64,000 nt of DNA from Opitutales bacterium (GCA_018607135.1 JABBCA010000104.1:84829-148828), one strand, 5' to 3'. Positions 19,029 to 28,493 are shown, counted from the first letter of the stretch. Notes: a model not told the origin generated them from the sequence alone. Translations and numbers: made by a program.

Positions 19029-19865
19029 CTACAGTAGCGCGCGAACCGACTCTTGAAATCGTTCAAGTTTGGCATCGACAAAATCCTTTATTGTAAGGGC
19101 TTCATCTTCGCCGAGTTCAGTGAGGTCCATTGCGAACCAGAGTTGATCCACTGCGTCTACACTGTGAGAGTCATAAAAGGTTGCGTTGGCTTTGCGTCGC
19201 CCGATGACCGCGTCGCCGTAGTGCTTACCACCCTCGATTTGTGAGTCGAAGCAGGCGTTGAGTTGTTTGGCCAAGTCGGGATGGCCGCTGACGTCCAAGG
19301 CAATTTTATCTTCGTCACAGAGCCAATCGAGGTCGCGCCAAACTTCGCAGCCATAAATTTTTTTAGGGCGAGAGAACGGCGGCACGCGTCGAATTGCTTC
19401 AATGACTGCATGAAAGACACCAACATGTGTCGGGTGTTTGTCTGCGGGATTATGCGTATAAACGATCTCTGGTTGAGTCGTGAGTAGTAGAACTTCCAGC
19501 TCATCAATAAGTGCGCTGCGCTGCCTAGGGTCTTGGATCGTTGCGCTTGAGTGACCGAGTTGCACGACAAAACTATAGCGCCCAAGTTGAGCTGCTTTGC
19601 GTTGCTCCTCTTTACGAATCTTTTTCATTTCGTCGTCTGAGGTCTCGGAATACTTGCCTTTTCGAGAGCTGCCCCCCCCGTCGCTGCAGGTCACCCCACT
19701 GAACCATAAGCCCTCTTGCTCATAGCAAGAACTGATGCCGTGGAAGGCCATAAACTCGAGGTCGTCTTGATGAGCGCCGATGCCGAGATGAGAGGTGCGT
19801 GCCTGCGCTTCGGGTGCGACGACGTCATCGGGAATGTAGAGGTCATAGTGAGCGTTTTTAGCCAT
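19029..19865 (-). CDS. PIG-L (LmbE) family deacetylase
   Basis: Zinc-dependent N-deacetylase family acting on N-acetylglucosaminyl or related substrates. The 278-residue product has the metal motif as GIGAHQDDLEFMAFHG (about 28-43), a variant of AHPDDE with Gln in place of Pro, and the second metal motif HPTHVGVFHAVIEA, preceded by IVYTHNPADKHP. There is no signal peptide, so it acts in the cytoplasm. The start MAKNAHYDLY at 19865 is preferred to a longer frame open to 19922. No sugar or thiol pathway genes are adjacent, so the substrate is unknown. Confidence 0.82.
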   Translation of the reverse strand: MAKNAHYDLYIPDDVVAPEAQARTSHLGIGAHQDDLEFMAFHGISSCYEQEGLWFSGVTCSDGGGSSRKGKYSETSDDEMKKIRKEEQRKAAQLGRYSFVVQLGHSSATIQDPRQRSALIDELEVLLLTTQPEIVYTHNPADKHPTHVGVFHAVIEAIRRVPPFSRPKKIYGCEVWRDLDWLCDEDKIALDVSGHPDLAKQLNACFDSQIEGGKHYGDAVIGRRKANATFYDSHSVDAVDQLWFAMDLTELGEDEALTIKDFVDAKLERFQESVRALL

Positions 19866-20114
19866 GTAATTAGTAGGTAAAGTAAAGGGCAGTGATCGCA
19901 AGCACAAGAACTGTGGTTTCATTGTAGTGTGATTTTAGATACTACGTAGGGAGTCTTGCTAGAGCACCTTACCCTGACTCGGGTGTTTCATTTGTATCGC
20001 GTTAGTAATGCGTTAAAGTGCTTACAAAAGATGCTTCAAGTTGGCCTTTGATGAAAATAGGTAGATGCTCAACTCGGTCCAAGCGACTCAGATTAAATAT
20101 ATAACCTACACTGG

Positions 20115-20900
20115 ATGATGAATATATCTTTTGAAGATTTAGCCGATGCTAGTTTGCCTGAAGAAGTCCCAGAGCCGCTACTATTTGTTTGGTTGAAACA
20201 CCTCTTACGTATTACTGCGGTGCTTTGCATCGGAGGGTTCGCAGTCGCCTTTTATTACCATCGTCCGCAAGAGGCGACATTACCTGTAGCTGCCACGCGT
20301 CTCTTGGTAGTCGAAGGAGACATTCCTGAGGGTGTTTTGCCGCATGATTTGGACACTGCGACAGAGTTTGGAGACTCGTTTGATCATTTGAAGCATGGGT
20401 TTCAGGCACCAGAATATCGGGAAACGTTCACCCCTGAGCAGGGCAAAGTAGTGTCCACGTTGATGCATGAAGCCAGCGACACTGCCGAATTTGAATGGGT
20501 GGATGGTCCTGATGCGAATGTCACCGCCGCGCCCGTATCTGAAGTTATTGAATTGCCGGCAGATGCAGCAGTCGAACTACAAATTCAGCGTGATTGGGAA
20601 GGAATTGTTTTAGTGCCCAACAATGTGAAGCTGTCGCGTGCATATACATCGGAGGTTCGCCTGAGTCGGGTCGAAGCACATCCGATCGATGGGGGGCGTT
20701 TGCGTGTCTGGTCACGAATTCAAAACCTAACCGACCGAGCCATGCGCGTTGAAACTGCCTGCGAGTTTCGGTTTGCTGAGAGTCGTTTAGTGCCTTCGAA
20801 ATTCAGACCCGGTTACATTCCTGCAAATGGTGTGTTAGATGTTTATTTCGTTTCGAATCAAGAGGGAGTGGACTCTTACACCTTGATGGTGAAGCAATAA
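20115..20900 (+). CDS. Single-pass membrane protein of unknown function
   Basis: Not recognised. The 261 residues contain a short cytoplasmic N-terminus (MMNISFEDLADASLPEE), one transmembrane helix (about 31-48, ITAVLCIGGFAVAFYY) and a long extracytoplasmic part. The first half of that part is acidic. The C-terminal 105 residues look like a beta-sandwich with WEGIVLVPNNVKLSRAYTSE and RLRVWSRIQNLTDRAMRVET, ending in VLDVYFVSNQEGVDSYTLMV. This layout suggests an envelope protein with an FN3/YcfL-like domain, which is inference. Plus-strand neighbours are the DUF3137-like gene and lemA. Confidence 0.6.
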   Translation: MMNISFEDLADASLPEEVPEPLLFVWLKHLLRITAVLCIGGFAVAFYYHRPQEATLPVAATRLLVVEGDIPEGVLPHDLDTATEFGDSFDHLKHGFQAPEYRETFTPEQGKVVSTLMHEASDTAEFEWVDGPDANVTAAPVSEVIELPADAAVELQIQRDWEGIVLVPNNVKLSRAYTSEVRLSRVEAHPIDGGRLRVWSRIQNLTDRAMRVETACEFRFAESRLVPSKFRPGYIPANGVLDVYFVSNQEGVDSYTLMVKQ

Positions 20901-21128
20901 GAATTGAGCGTTGGGTTGGGGTGAATCGGAAGAAGCGTCTTTAGGTGGTAAGCAATCGGAATTAAAAATGAAGGAGAACAGCTGACTGGCTAGGATAAGC
21001 CGTAGGTGTAAGACGGTGCTTCTAATTTAGAATGATTAAACGCGCTTGTCATGAGCGGCGTTCATTCTTGTAATAGTCACTAAGCTCAACGGTCAGTCCA
21101 AGTTGGCTTAAGTCCTATTTTATATTTT

Positions 21129-21803
21129 GTGAACCAAGAAGTGCTAATCATCGTCGGAGTTATCGTTTTCATGGCAGTGGTGGCCTATTTAGGACACCTG
21201 CAAGCGAAGAAGCGACGAGAAGCATTTGAGCGTTTGGCATCGGAGCTAGGATTCGATTTCTATTCACAAAAAGACCGGCAATTTGCACGTCGCTTCAGCT
21301 TTTTGGAGCATATGGACGATGGATCGAATCGATACGCCTACAATCGTCTCACTGGAAAAGTTGAGGGGCAGACTGTAAATATATTTGATTATCATTATGA
21401 GACGTATTCACGAGATAGCAAAGGTCGTCGTCGCACCGACCACCATCACTTTTCGATTTTTACTTTGAGTCTGCCTGCAGCGTTCCCTGAACTGAATATC
21501 GAACGCGAAGGTTTCTTTTCGAAAATTGGTCAAGCGCTTGGCTTTGACGATATTGACTTTGAATCTTTGGAATTTTCAAAGCGTTATAAAGTGAAGTCTC
21601 GTGATAAGAAATTCGCCTACGATTTCTGTAACGCGCAAATGATTGATTACCTCTTAAGGCAGCGTGACCTCATTATCGAGGTCGATGGCAACACGCTCGC
21701 TCTGACTTTTAAAGGTAAGCTAAATATCGAAGCCATAAAGCCGAACTTCGAACGCATCAAAGCAATCCGAGCATTGATACCGAATTACCTCTTCGATCGC
21801 TGA
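21129..21803 (+). CDS. Membrane-anchored protein, DUF3137-like, next to lemA
   Basis: A 224-residue protein with one N-terminal transmembrane helix (VLIIVGVIVFMAVVAYLGHL) followed by a basic stretch and a cytoplasmic domain. Features such as FERLASELGFDFYSQKD and NIFDYHYETYSRDSKGRRRT resemble DUF3137 (galanin-like) proteins, which often sit near lemA. The family assignment is by resemblance only. The start is GTG at 21129 without a Shine-Dalgarno sequence. It lies 110 bases upstream of lemA on the same strand. Confidence 0.6.
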   Translation: MNQEVLIIVGVIVFMAVVAYLGHLQAKKRREAFERLASELGFDFYSQKDRQFARRFSFLEHMDDGSNRYAYNRLTGKVEGQTVNIFDYHYETYSRDSKGRRRTDHHHFSIFTLSLPAAFPELNIEREGFFSKIGQALGFDDIDFESLEFSKRYKVKSRDKKFAYDFCNAQMIDYLLRQRDLIIEVDGNTLALTFKGKLNIEAIKPNFERIKAIRALIPNYLFDR

Positions 21804-21913
21804 TTGTTTGCGCTATGAATGAACGTGAATCGACGTTAATTTCTTTTGATTGTTACCATAGACTCACGTAAATTAACAATAATTAACGATTCCTCATTTT
21901 ACTTCTTACTCTT

Positions 21914-22480
21914 ATGTCTATTGCTGCCCTTATTATTGTCGCTATTTTGATCGGCTTTCCTGTCCTCTATTTGATCGTGACTTACAATGGGCTGGTCGCG
22001 ATTCGGAATCATATTCGAGACGCGTGGGCGAACATTGATACTGAGTTGAAGCGACGTTATGATTTGATTCCAAACCTCGTCGAGACGGCGAAGGGATATG
22101 CAAAACATGAAAGTGAAACCTTGGAGAAGGTGATCGCGCTCCGTAATCAATGTCAGCAAAACACTGGCTCGCCTGCCCAACAAGCGACGACGGAAAAATT
22201 ACTGGTCTCTAGTTTAAATGGTCTGTTCGCACTTGCAGAGAATTATCCAGATTTAAAAGCCAATGCGAATTTTCAGCAGTTGCAGCAGGAGCTAGTAAAT
22301 ACAGAAGACCGTATCCAATCCTCTCGCCGTTTTTACAATGGCAACGTCCGTGAATATCGAAATAAGACCCAGAGCTTCCCGAGCAATCTCGTAGCAGGTA
22401 TGTTTGGCTTCCCGCCCGAGGCAGAGGAGTTCTTCGAAGTTGAGCCTGTCGAACGGGAAGCGGTGAAGGTTCAGTTTTAA
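21914..22480 (+). CDS. lemA: LemA family protein
   Basis: LemA-family membrane protein of 188 residues: an N-terminal hydrophobic helix (about 2-24) and a helical cytoplasmic or periplasmic domain. Family motifs are YNGLVAIRNHIRDAWANIDT, LKRRYDLIPNLVETAKGYA and FQQLQQELVNTEDRIQSSRR, with RFYNGNVREYRNKTQSFPSN near the end. The molecular role of LemA in bacteria is not settled. The leader CATTTTACTTCTTACTCTT is wholly pyrimidine-rich and lacks a Shine-Dalgarno sequence. A 16-bp tandem repeat starts two bases after the stop codon and precedes rapA. Confidence 0.92.
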   Translation: MSIAALIIVAILIGFPVLYLIVTYNGLVAIRNHIRDAWANIDTELKRRYDLIPNLVETAKGYAKHESETLEKVIALRNQCQQNTGSPAQQATTEKLLVSSLNGLFALAENYPDLKANANFQQLQQELVNTEDRIQSSRRFYNGNVREYRNKTQSFPSNLVAGMFGFPPEAEEFFEVEPVEREAVKVQF

Positions 22481-22481
22481 G

Positions 22482-22567
22482 GAAACGCTGAAATACTGAA
22501 ATGCTGAAATACTGAAACGCTGAAATACTGAAACGCTGAAATACTGAAACGCTGAAATACTGAAACG
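22482..22567. repeat. 16-bp tandem repeat between lemA and rapA
   Basis: The unit GAAACGCTGAAATACT is repeated five times (22482-22561), with one C-to-T change in the second copy, then a 6-base start of a sixth copy. Each unit is itself two similar 8-mers (GAAACGCT and GAAATACT). It has no spacers, so it is not a CRISPR. It occupies most of the gap before rapA. Confidence 0.95.
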
Positions 22568-22655
22568 TGATTGGCTGATTTTTGCCTTCTAGCGTTTTGG
22601 AATTTTACAACAGTTCCCTTTGACAAGGCTGGGCGTTCTGCCAGACGCTTATGCG

Positions 22656-25502
22656 ATGGCAAATTTTACAGTAGGACAGCGTTGGATCAGCGAAACCGAA
22701 CCAGAACTCGGTTTAGGTATTTTGGAGGAGGTTTCGCGTCATCAAATGCGCTTGGTATTTCCCGCTTCGAGCGAGGCGCGGCTATATGCGCCCGCAAGTG
22801 CACCAGTGAAGCGCGTCGAGTTTCATGTAGGTGATACCATACACTCGCAAAAGGGTGAAGTCGTCACCGTGGAGGAGGTGCGCGAAGCGGAGGGCATAAT
22901 TACTTATGTAGGCGGTGGTGTGGAAGTGGTAGAAATGGATCTCGCCGATACGATCAGTTTTAGTAAACCCGAAGATCGGTTGATTGGTGGGCAGATTGAT
23001 CAGTCCGATGGGTTCGCGCTTCGCTATGAAACGATTGTGCGTCAAAGCAGCGCGCGCAAGTCGCCTGTGGCTGGCTTTGCGGGCGGGCGGATCGATTTAA
23101 TCCCCCATCAGCTCTATATTGCAGCTGAGGTCGCGAATCGCTACATGCCGCGCGTCCTATTGGCTGATGAGGTGGGCCTAGGCAAGACGATTGAGGCCTG
23201 CCTGATCTTGCACCGATTACACCTCACAGGCCGTGCGGGGCGTATCTTGATCGTATTACCTGAGTCTTTGGTGCATCAGTGGTTTATTGAGATGCTGCGT
23301 CGCTTCAATCTATGGTTTACCTTACTCGACCATGAGCGTTGCCAATCGATGACTCTCGTGGAGCCAGATACCAATCCGTTCATGGAAGAGCAGCTAGTGA
23401 TTTGCAGTATCACGACCTTACTTGAAAGCGAGCGTTGGGCGCAGTGTGCGATAGATGCGAAGTGGGATATGTTGGTAGTGGATGAAGCGCATCACTTGGA
23501 ATGGACACCCGCTGCCGCGAGCCCCGAATATCAATTGGTGGAGGCGTTGACCCAAAAGAGCCACGGCTTACTACTGCTCACGGCCACTCCTGAGCAATTG
23601 GGTGCCGAAGGTCACTTCGCTCGTTTACGTTTACTGGACCCCGAGCGTTATCCAGACCTTGAAAAGTTTAAGCAAGAGCAGAGCGAATACTCGCAGGTGG
23701 CAGCAGTCGCAGATAAGCTGGTAAGTGGTAAACAGCTGACCAAGTCAGACACCGACTATTTACGTGAGGTATTTGTAGAGTTTTCGGACGCAGAATTTAC
23801 TGAACATTTGCAAGACCAGAAGGCGCTGCTCAATGATCTCGTCGACCGTCATGGGACTGGGCGTGTGATTTTTCGCAACACTCGGGATGCCTTACAGGGT
23901 TTCCCCGAGCGCAAGGGCTTGCCGACCAAGCTTGCGGCAAGGGCAAAGCTTTCAGATGAAGAGCTGGATACTCGCTTACGCAGAGAGTTCGACCTCGAGA
24001 TGGGTGCTGCGGAAGAGGGTGAGGCATTTGATTTTCGTAATGGCCCACGAATTAAGTGGCTCGCGGATTTATTGCAGAAATTGGACGAAAAGGAAAAGGT
24101 GCTCTTAATCTGTCGCACGCGAGACAAGGTGCAGGCGATCTTCGATGCCTTGCAAGAAGAGCTCAATGTGAAGGCGGCACTTTTCCACGAAGATTTGACG
24201 CTTATGCAACGTGACCGTAATGCGGCCTGGTTTGCAGAAGCCGACGGCGCGCGCATTTTACTCTGCTCAGAGATCGGCAGTGAAGGGCGCAACTTTCAGT
24301 TTGCGCACCACTTGGTGCTGTTTGATCTTCCGCTCAATCCTGAGCTCTTGGAGCAACGTATCGGCCGTCTTGACCGTATTGGACAAACTGAAACAATAAA
24401 GATTCACTTGCCGTATTTGGAGCATACCTGGACGGAGCTTTTGATGCGTTGGCACCATGAAGGCTTGGACGGTATAGAGCACTCGCTTAAGGGTGGCTAT
24501 GCCTACATGGCAGAGTTTGGCGATGCAGTTGAAACACTGGGGCCGACCTATCACACGGGGAATCCAAAAGTGCTGAAACAAGCCGATCGCTTGATTGAAG
24601 AGAGTCGAGTTTTTCGTGATGCTTTGGAGTCGAAACTCGGCAAGGGGCAAGACCGATTGATCGCGCTCAACTCCTTTCGCGAAGAAGACTCTAGGCACTT
24701 AGTAGAGCAGATCGCTCGTCAAGATGCAGACCGCACTTTAGATGCGTTTATGAACCGTATTTTTGATCACTTTGGCGTGACCGTTGAAGATATCGATAAA
24801 CGCACGTTTCACCTGTCACCGGGTCAATTATTCACGGATTCCTTTCCAGGGCTTCCCGATGAAGGCACAGTCGTGACTTGCGACCGTGCTCGTGCCTTGG
24901 GTCGTGAGGATATTGGCTTTTTAACATGGGACCACCCAATGGTGCGCGGCTCGATTGATTTGATGCTCAGCTCAGAGAAAGGGAATAGTTCGATTGTGGT
25001 CTGGAAAGATACTTCGATTGAGTCTCCACCGATTTTAATTGAGGCCGTCTATGTGCTAGAGAGTGTCGCACCTTCGCGCTTGCATGTGGATCGCTTCCTG
25101 CCGCCCACTCCGATTCGAGTGGTCGTCGATATGCAAGGAGACGATTGTAGCGATGATTTTTCACACCCATTGATTAACAAGCATTGCGGGGATGAAGAAG
25201 CCTTCCGTTTAAAGCAAAACCCAGAACTTTTGAAAGCGCTGGTCCCCGAGATGCTGAAGTCTGCTAAGGGCTTTGCTCGGGAGCAGAAATCCGTCCTTCT
25301 GCAGAGCGCTATGCATGCTGCCCATACGCATCTCGATGGAGAGGCCGAGCGCTTGCGCGAGCTTCAGAAAGTGAATCCGAACGTGCGTGAAGAAGAGATT
25401 AAAGTCGCTGAAAATGTAATTGCTGATGTCACGCGTCATATCGCTAAGGCCCATCTGCGCCTCGATGCAGTGCGCTTGATTCTACGTGGCCCTGGAGGGT
25501 GA
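22656..25502 (+). CDS. rapA: RNA polymerase-associated SNF2-type helicase RapA
   Basis: Swi2/Snf2 ATPase that in E. coli recycles RNA polymerase after termination. The 948-residue product aligns in plan with E. coli RapA (968). The N-terminal Tudor-like domains contain FTVGQRWISETEPELGLG and FSKPEDRLIGGQIDQSDGFA. The Walker A motif is LLADEVGLGKTIEACLIL (about residues 168-185), DEAH is in VVDEAHHLEW, and helicase motifs V-VI are in EGRNFQFAHHLVLFDLP and LEQRIGRLDRIGQT. The ATG at 22656 matches the family N-terminus; a TTG 12 codons upstream is in frame but less likely. A RapA-type C-terminal region is present, so the gene is intact. Confidence 0.95.
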   Translation: MANFTVGQRWISETEPELGLGILEEVSRHQMRLVFPASSEARLYAPASAPVKRVEFHVGDTIHSQKGEVVTVEEVREAEGIITYVGGGVEVVEMDLADTISFSKPEDRLIGGQIDQSDGFALRYETIVRQSSARKSPVAGFAGGRIDLIPHQLYIAAEVANRYMPRVLLADEVGLGKTIEACLILHRLHLTGRAGRILIVLPESLVHQWFIEMLRRFNLWFTLLDHERCQSMTLVEPDTNPFMEEQLVICSITTLLESERWAQCAIDAKWDMLVVDEAHHLEWTPAAASPEYQLVEALTQKSHGLLLLTATPEQLGAEGHFARLRLLDPERYPDLEKFKQEQSEYSQVAAVADKLVSGKQLTKSDTDYLREVFVEFSDAEFTEHLQDQKALLNDLVDRHGTGRVIFRNTRDALQGFPERKGLPTKLAARAKLSDEELDTRLRREFDLEMGAAEEGEAFDFRNGPRIKWLADLLQKLDEKEKVLLICRTRDKVQAIFDALQEELNVKAALFHEDLTLMQRDRNAAWFAEADGARILLCSEIGSEGRNFQFAHHLVLFDLPLNPELLEQRIGRLDRIGQTETIKIHLPYLEHTWTELLMRWHHEGLDGIEHSLKGGYAYMAEFGDAVETLGPTYHTGNPKVLKQADRLIEESRVFRDALESKLGKGQDRLIALNSFREEDSRHLVEQIARQDADRTLDAFMNRIFDHFGVTVEDIDKRTFHLSPGQLFTDSFPGLPDEGTVVTCDRARALGREDIGFLTWDHPMVRGSIDLMLSSEKGNSSIVVWKDTSIESPPILIEAVYVLESVAPSRLHVDRFLPPTPIRVVVDMQGDDCSDDFSHPLINKHCGDEEAFRLKQNPELLKALVPEMLKSAKGFAREQKSVLLQSAMHAAHTHLDGEAERLRELQKVNPNVREEEIKVAENVIADVTRHIAKAHLRLDAVRLILRGPGG

Positions 25503-25527
25503 CGCTCATTCAGAGCCTAGCGTAGTC

Positions 25528-25914
25528 TTAGTTTCGTTTCGCCCAAGTTGCTTGATGGATCGTCCGATTGCCTACGTGCAAGGGTTGGTGGTGGATGAGC
25601 ACATACCCCTCCTCTTTACGTTTACGACGGATCTCTTCGAAGGTTTCGGTCGATATCCCGTGATTGGACCAAAACCAAAAAGGTCCATCTGGGATTTCTG
25701 TATAATATGCTCGAAAGAGCACTTTATTCTGATCCGATACCTTGGCTTCCACTACGATCGGATAGAGATCCCTAGCTCGTTCGTCGAAGGCGTCTTGATA
25801 TTCGCGCCCATTCATCCATGACGTGAATCCGCTTTCATTCTTTTTGGGTATCATGACGCATGATGTGAGAATCATTGCCATGGTGATCATTACTAGGGTG
25901 GGTATCGTTTTCAT
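25528..25914 (-). CDS. Small predicted lipoprotein of unknown function
   Basis: A 128-residue protein with a signal peptide ending in the lipobox ILTSC (Cys19), so probably an envelope lipoprotein. The mature part is polar, with DAFDERARDLYPIVVEAKVS and GPFWFWSNHGISTETFEEIR. No family is recognised. It is convergent with rapA, separated by 25 bases. A dispersed hairpin repeat (25923-25949) lies immediately upstream of its start codon. Confidence 0.6.
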   Translation of the reverse strand: MKTIPTLVMITMAMILTSCVMIPKKNESGFTSWMNGREYQDAFDERARDLYPIVVEAKVSDQNKVLFRAYYTEIPDGPFWFWSNHGISTETFEEIRRKRKEEGYVLIHHQPLHVGNRTIHQATWAKRN

Positions 25915-25922
25915 ATTTATTG

Positions 25923-25949
25923 GTCCAAAATCTTACGATTTCGGCTACA
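25923..25949. repeat. CCAAAATC...GATTTTGG hairpin repeat, copy 1
   Basis: The 27-base segment starting GTCCAAAATCTTACGATTTC matches the one at 28671-28697 at 25 of 27 positions. In the second copy the core CCAAAATC-TTGC-GATTTTGG is a perfect 8-bp hairpin; here one arm is altered. Confidence 0.7.
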
Positions 25950-26089
25950 GTTAGCTCGTGAAAATCGGGACACGCTACGGTAGGGGCTGCTATGGGAGTG
26001 TCAGACTGAAATGTCTATGCTACGTGTCTAGACTTTATGGTTGGACGTTGGACGTTTAGCCTATGCTGGATAGGTAGCGCTCACTTGTC

Positions 26090-26584
26090 TTAACTGTCTG
26101 CTGGTGTCGCTTCTGAGACGGTGTAGTTTGACTTGAACTCTAAGGTGCGGTCGTCGGTGGTGATTTCGAGCAAGATGGTTTTGTTTTTCAAGGGCAGGAC
26201 TTCGCAGATGATAGCGTTTGCCGTTTTACCTTCTTTGTAGCTGATGGCTTGGCCATGGAGGACGCCGCCGTTTTCGCCGATGTCTCCAACAGAGTTGTTA
26301 TTTAGCGGGAGTATGATGCGTCCTTTGTCGTTCTTAGAGGACATTAGGGGAACGACGATACTGTATTCTCCAACGAGGTAGCCGTCCTCCGGTTTGAGTG
26401 TGCTGACCGAAAGTTTGACGGAAGCGATGCCGACGCGACATTTGGTGTCTTCGATGTTGAATGTCAGATTACTCCATTCACCGAGCTGGTTGACTTGATT
26501 CACTTGGGCAGCATGCACGGGAGTGAGTGCCGTGAATGGTGAGAAAATCGCTAGGAGGGCGCATAGTTGTAGTAGGGTTCGCAT
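26090..26584 (-). CDS. Exported protein of unknown function
   Basis: A 164-residue protein with a cleavable signal peptide (MRTLLQLCALLAIFSPFTAL, cleavage probably after VHA). The mature domain of about 137 residues appears beta-rich, with alternating hydrophobic and polar residues (KLSVSTLKPEDGYLVGEYSI, IILPLNNNSVGDIGENGGVL, KTILLEITTDDRTLEFKSNY). No domain is recognised. The nearest neighbours are a small lipoprotein and, upstream, the Na/Pi cotransporter gene, both on the same strand. Confidence 0.6.
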   Translation of the reverse strand: MRTLLQLCALLAIFSPFTALTPVHAAQVNQVNQLGEWSNLTFNIEDTKCRVGIASVKLSVSTLKPEDGYLVGEYSIVVPLMSSKNDKGRIILPLNNNSVGDIGENGGVLHGQAISYKEGKTANAIICEVLPLKNKTILLEITTDDRTLEFKSNYTVSEATPADS

Positions 26585-26713
26585 GTGTGTGGTGAGTTGT
26601 CGGCGTAAACGACAAAATTGTCAAATCTTTGGGATTAGAGTGTTTCGCGTAGGTGGCGGAGACTCGTATGATTTAAACAGGTTTTTGCCGGATTGGATGC
26701 GAGGTTGATGGTC

Positions 26714-26742
26714 GACAGGCTGGAGGCTGTCTCTCCTTTTTT
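26714..26742 (+). terminator. Weak hairpin with T-run, GACAG...CCTCC family
   Basis: GACAG (26714-26718) and CTGTC (26727-26731) form a 5-bp stem followed by CTCTCCTTTTTT on the plus strand. No plus-strand gene ends here, so it may be a repeat-family member (compare 14536, 30596, 34366, 41680) rather than a working terminator. Confidence 0.3.
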
Positions 26743-26748
26743 CGACAA

Positions 26749-26776
26749 AAAGGCCGCTTCATTGAAAGCGGCCTTT
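26749..26776 (-). terminator. Intrinsic terminator after the Na/Pi cotransporter gene
   Basis: AAAGGCCGCTT (26749-26759) and AAGCGGCCTTT (26766-26776) form a perfect 11-bp GC-rich stem with a 6-base loop. On the minus strand it is followed by a T-run from the As at 26747-26751. It lies 56 bases past the stop codon of the gene ending at 26832. Confidence 0.85.
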
Positions 26777-26831
26777 GGAAAGCTTGGAATCTAGTGATGT
26801 GGGTCAGGCGCTCATGCCTGAACTACGGGGC

Positions 26832-28493
26832 TCAGTCAATTTGACTGAGGAGCTTCAGAATATTGAGCGAGTGGTCGCCGATGCTTTCGATATTGTTGAG
26901 GATATCGATATAGAGCATCTCGGATTTGATATTGGATGGATCGCTCATGCGGCGCACGGCTTCGCGACGTAGCTTTTTGCGGGAGGCGTCGATGGTCTCT
27001 TCGAGCTGCATCGCAACCTCAATGTCTGCATGGGTGACCTTTTTCGACAAGCATTGGATGTAGAAGCCCATGAATTGGTCGACTGGACCTGAGAAGTTGC
27101 GGATGGCCTCTTGTGTGCCTTCAGGAAGCACGCGTTGTTTACGGTATTTGCGCTCGGCAAGCTTCACTAGGTCGAGTGTGTTGTCGCAAATTTCTTCAAG
27201 CTCGGAAATGACACGTAGCATGACGGTCACTTCGTTGAGGCGTTCGCGGCTGAGTTCCGAGGATGTGCAGTAGATTAAGTATTGGGTGATATCGAAGGCG
27301 AGCCGATCACTACGCTCTTCCATGGCTTTGAGCTCTTTGACTCGGGCTCCAAGGTCCTCATCTGGGCGTTCGTAGACCTCGTTGAAGCCCTTGAACATCT
27401 CTCGTGTGAGCTCGGCCATACCTTTGATCTCACGTTCGGCTTCGGCTAGATTGATTTCGCCAGTTTGCGGAAGGTTGGGTGCTTGGTATTGTATATGTGC
27501 CTCGTCGCTCTGGTTGCTGGCTTTGTCGCGCACCATCTTTGTGGCGAGGTAGGCGAGTTGTTTCACGAATGGAGTCTGTATGCAGATGTTCGTTAGGTTG
27601 AACATCGAGTGAAAGAGTGCGAGGTGGTAGAGCGTGTGCGTGGGGTCGTTGGCGTCGCCAGGGGTGATTTTATCAATGATTCCTGCAAATGGGTAAAAGA
27701 GGAAGACCATCCAGAAGACTCCGACCATGTTGAAAAGGAAGTGGGCACGTGCGGCGCGCTTGGCTTCGACTCCACCAGTCATGGCTGCCAGATTGGCAGT
27801 GATGGTGGTGCCGACATTTTCGCCGAGCACGATGGCGGCGGCGTCTTCGTAGCCAATCCAGCCCTTGGCGGCCAGCGTCAGCGTGATGGCTCCTGCAACT
27901 GAAGAAGATTGCACCAATACAGTGAGCAAGACTCCGAAGACAAAGAAGATGGCAACTGAGCCCATGCCGTGGCCTGTCCAGTCGGCGAGGAATGAGAAAA
28001 GCTCTGGGTTCGACTTTACGTCGGGGACGGAGCCCTTGAGGAAATTAAGGCCAAGGAAGAGGATGCCGAAGCCGATGAGTGCTTCGCCTGTGTTACGCAC
28101 TTTTGGGGTGCGAAAGAAAATCATCGCGACACCGATGCCGACGCAAGGAAGCGCAATCGAGGTGAGGCTGAACTTGAAACCTAGGAATGCGACGATCCAG
28201 AAGGTGGTAGTGGTGCCGAGGTTGGCACCCATGATCATGCCGATCGATTCGCGCAGCGTGAGCAGCTTGGCGTTTACGAAGCTGACGATCATCACGGTGG
28301 TCGCACTGGAGGACTGCACGAGCGTCGTCATTAAGGTGCCGCTGACGATCCCCGAAAGGCGATTGCGTGTCATATTCGAAATGAGTGCACGAAGGCCCTC
28401 ACCAGATACTTTTTGTAGGCCCTCACTCATGACCTTCATTCCATATAGAAAGAGGCCGAGGCTACCGAAAATTGCGAAAAGAGTTGAAAACAT
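26832..28493 (-). CDS. Na/Pi cotransporter family protein with PhoU-like C-terminal domain
   Basis: Sodium-phosphate cotransporter of the PNaS/NptA type. The 553 residues begin with a hydrophobic core containing the two inverted QSSS repeats of the family (MTTLVQSSSATTVMIV near residue 60 and TVLVQSSSVAGAITLTLA near residue 200). LFLYGMKVMSEGLQ is near the start and IVLGENVGTTITANLAA follows the second repeat. The C-terminal about 180 residues are charged, helical and PhoU-like, and probably cytoplasmic. The ATG at 28493 is chosen; the frame is open 30 codons further, but that region is not hydrophobic and has no match. A strong terminator follows. Confidence 0.9.
   Translation of the reverse strand: MFSTLFAIFGSLGLFLYGMKVMSEGLQKVSGEGLRALISNMTRNRLSGIVSGTLMTTLVQSSSATTVMIVSFVNAKLLTLRESIGMIMGANLGTTTTFWIVAFLGFKFSLTSIALPCVGIGVAMIFFRTPKVRNTGEALIGFGILFLGLNFLKGSVPDVKSNPELFSFLADWTGHGMGSVAIFFVFGVLLTVLVQSSSVAGAITLTLAAKGWIGYEDAAAIVLGENVGTTITANLAAMTGGVEAKRAARAHFLFNMVGVFWMVFLFYPFAGIIDKITPGDANDPTHTLYHLALFHSMFNLTNICIQTPFVKQLAYLATKMVRDKASNQSDEAHIQYQAPNLPQTGEINLAEAEREIKGMAELTREMFKGFNEVYERPDEDLGARVKELKAMEERSDRLAFDITQYLIYCTSSELSRERLNEVTVMLRVISELEEICDNTLDLVKLAERKYRKQRVLPEGTQEAIRNFSGPVDQFMGFYIQCLSKKVTHADIEVAMQLEETIDASRKKLRREAVRRMSDPSNIKSEMLYIDILNNIESIGDHSLNILKLLSQID

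Noticed and set aside
22482..22567. CRISPR array
   Set aside because: Units are contiguous with no spacers; a simple tandem repeat.
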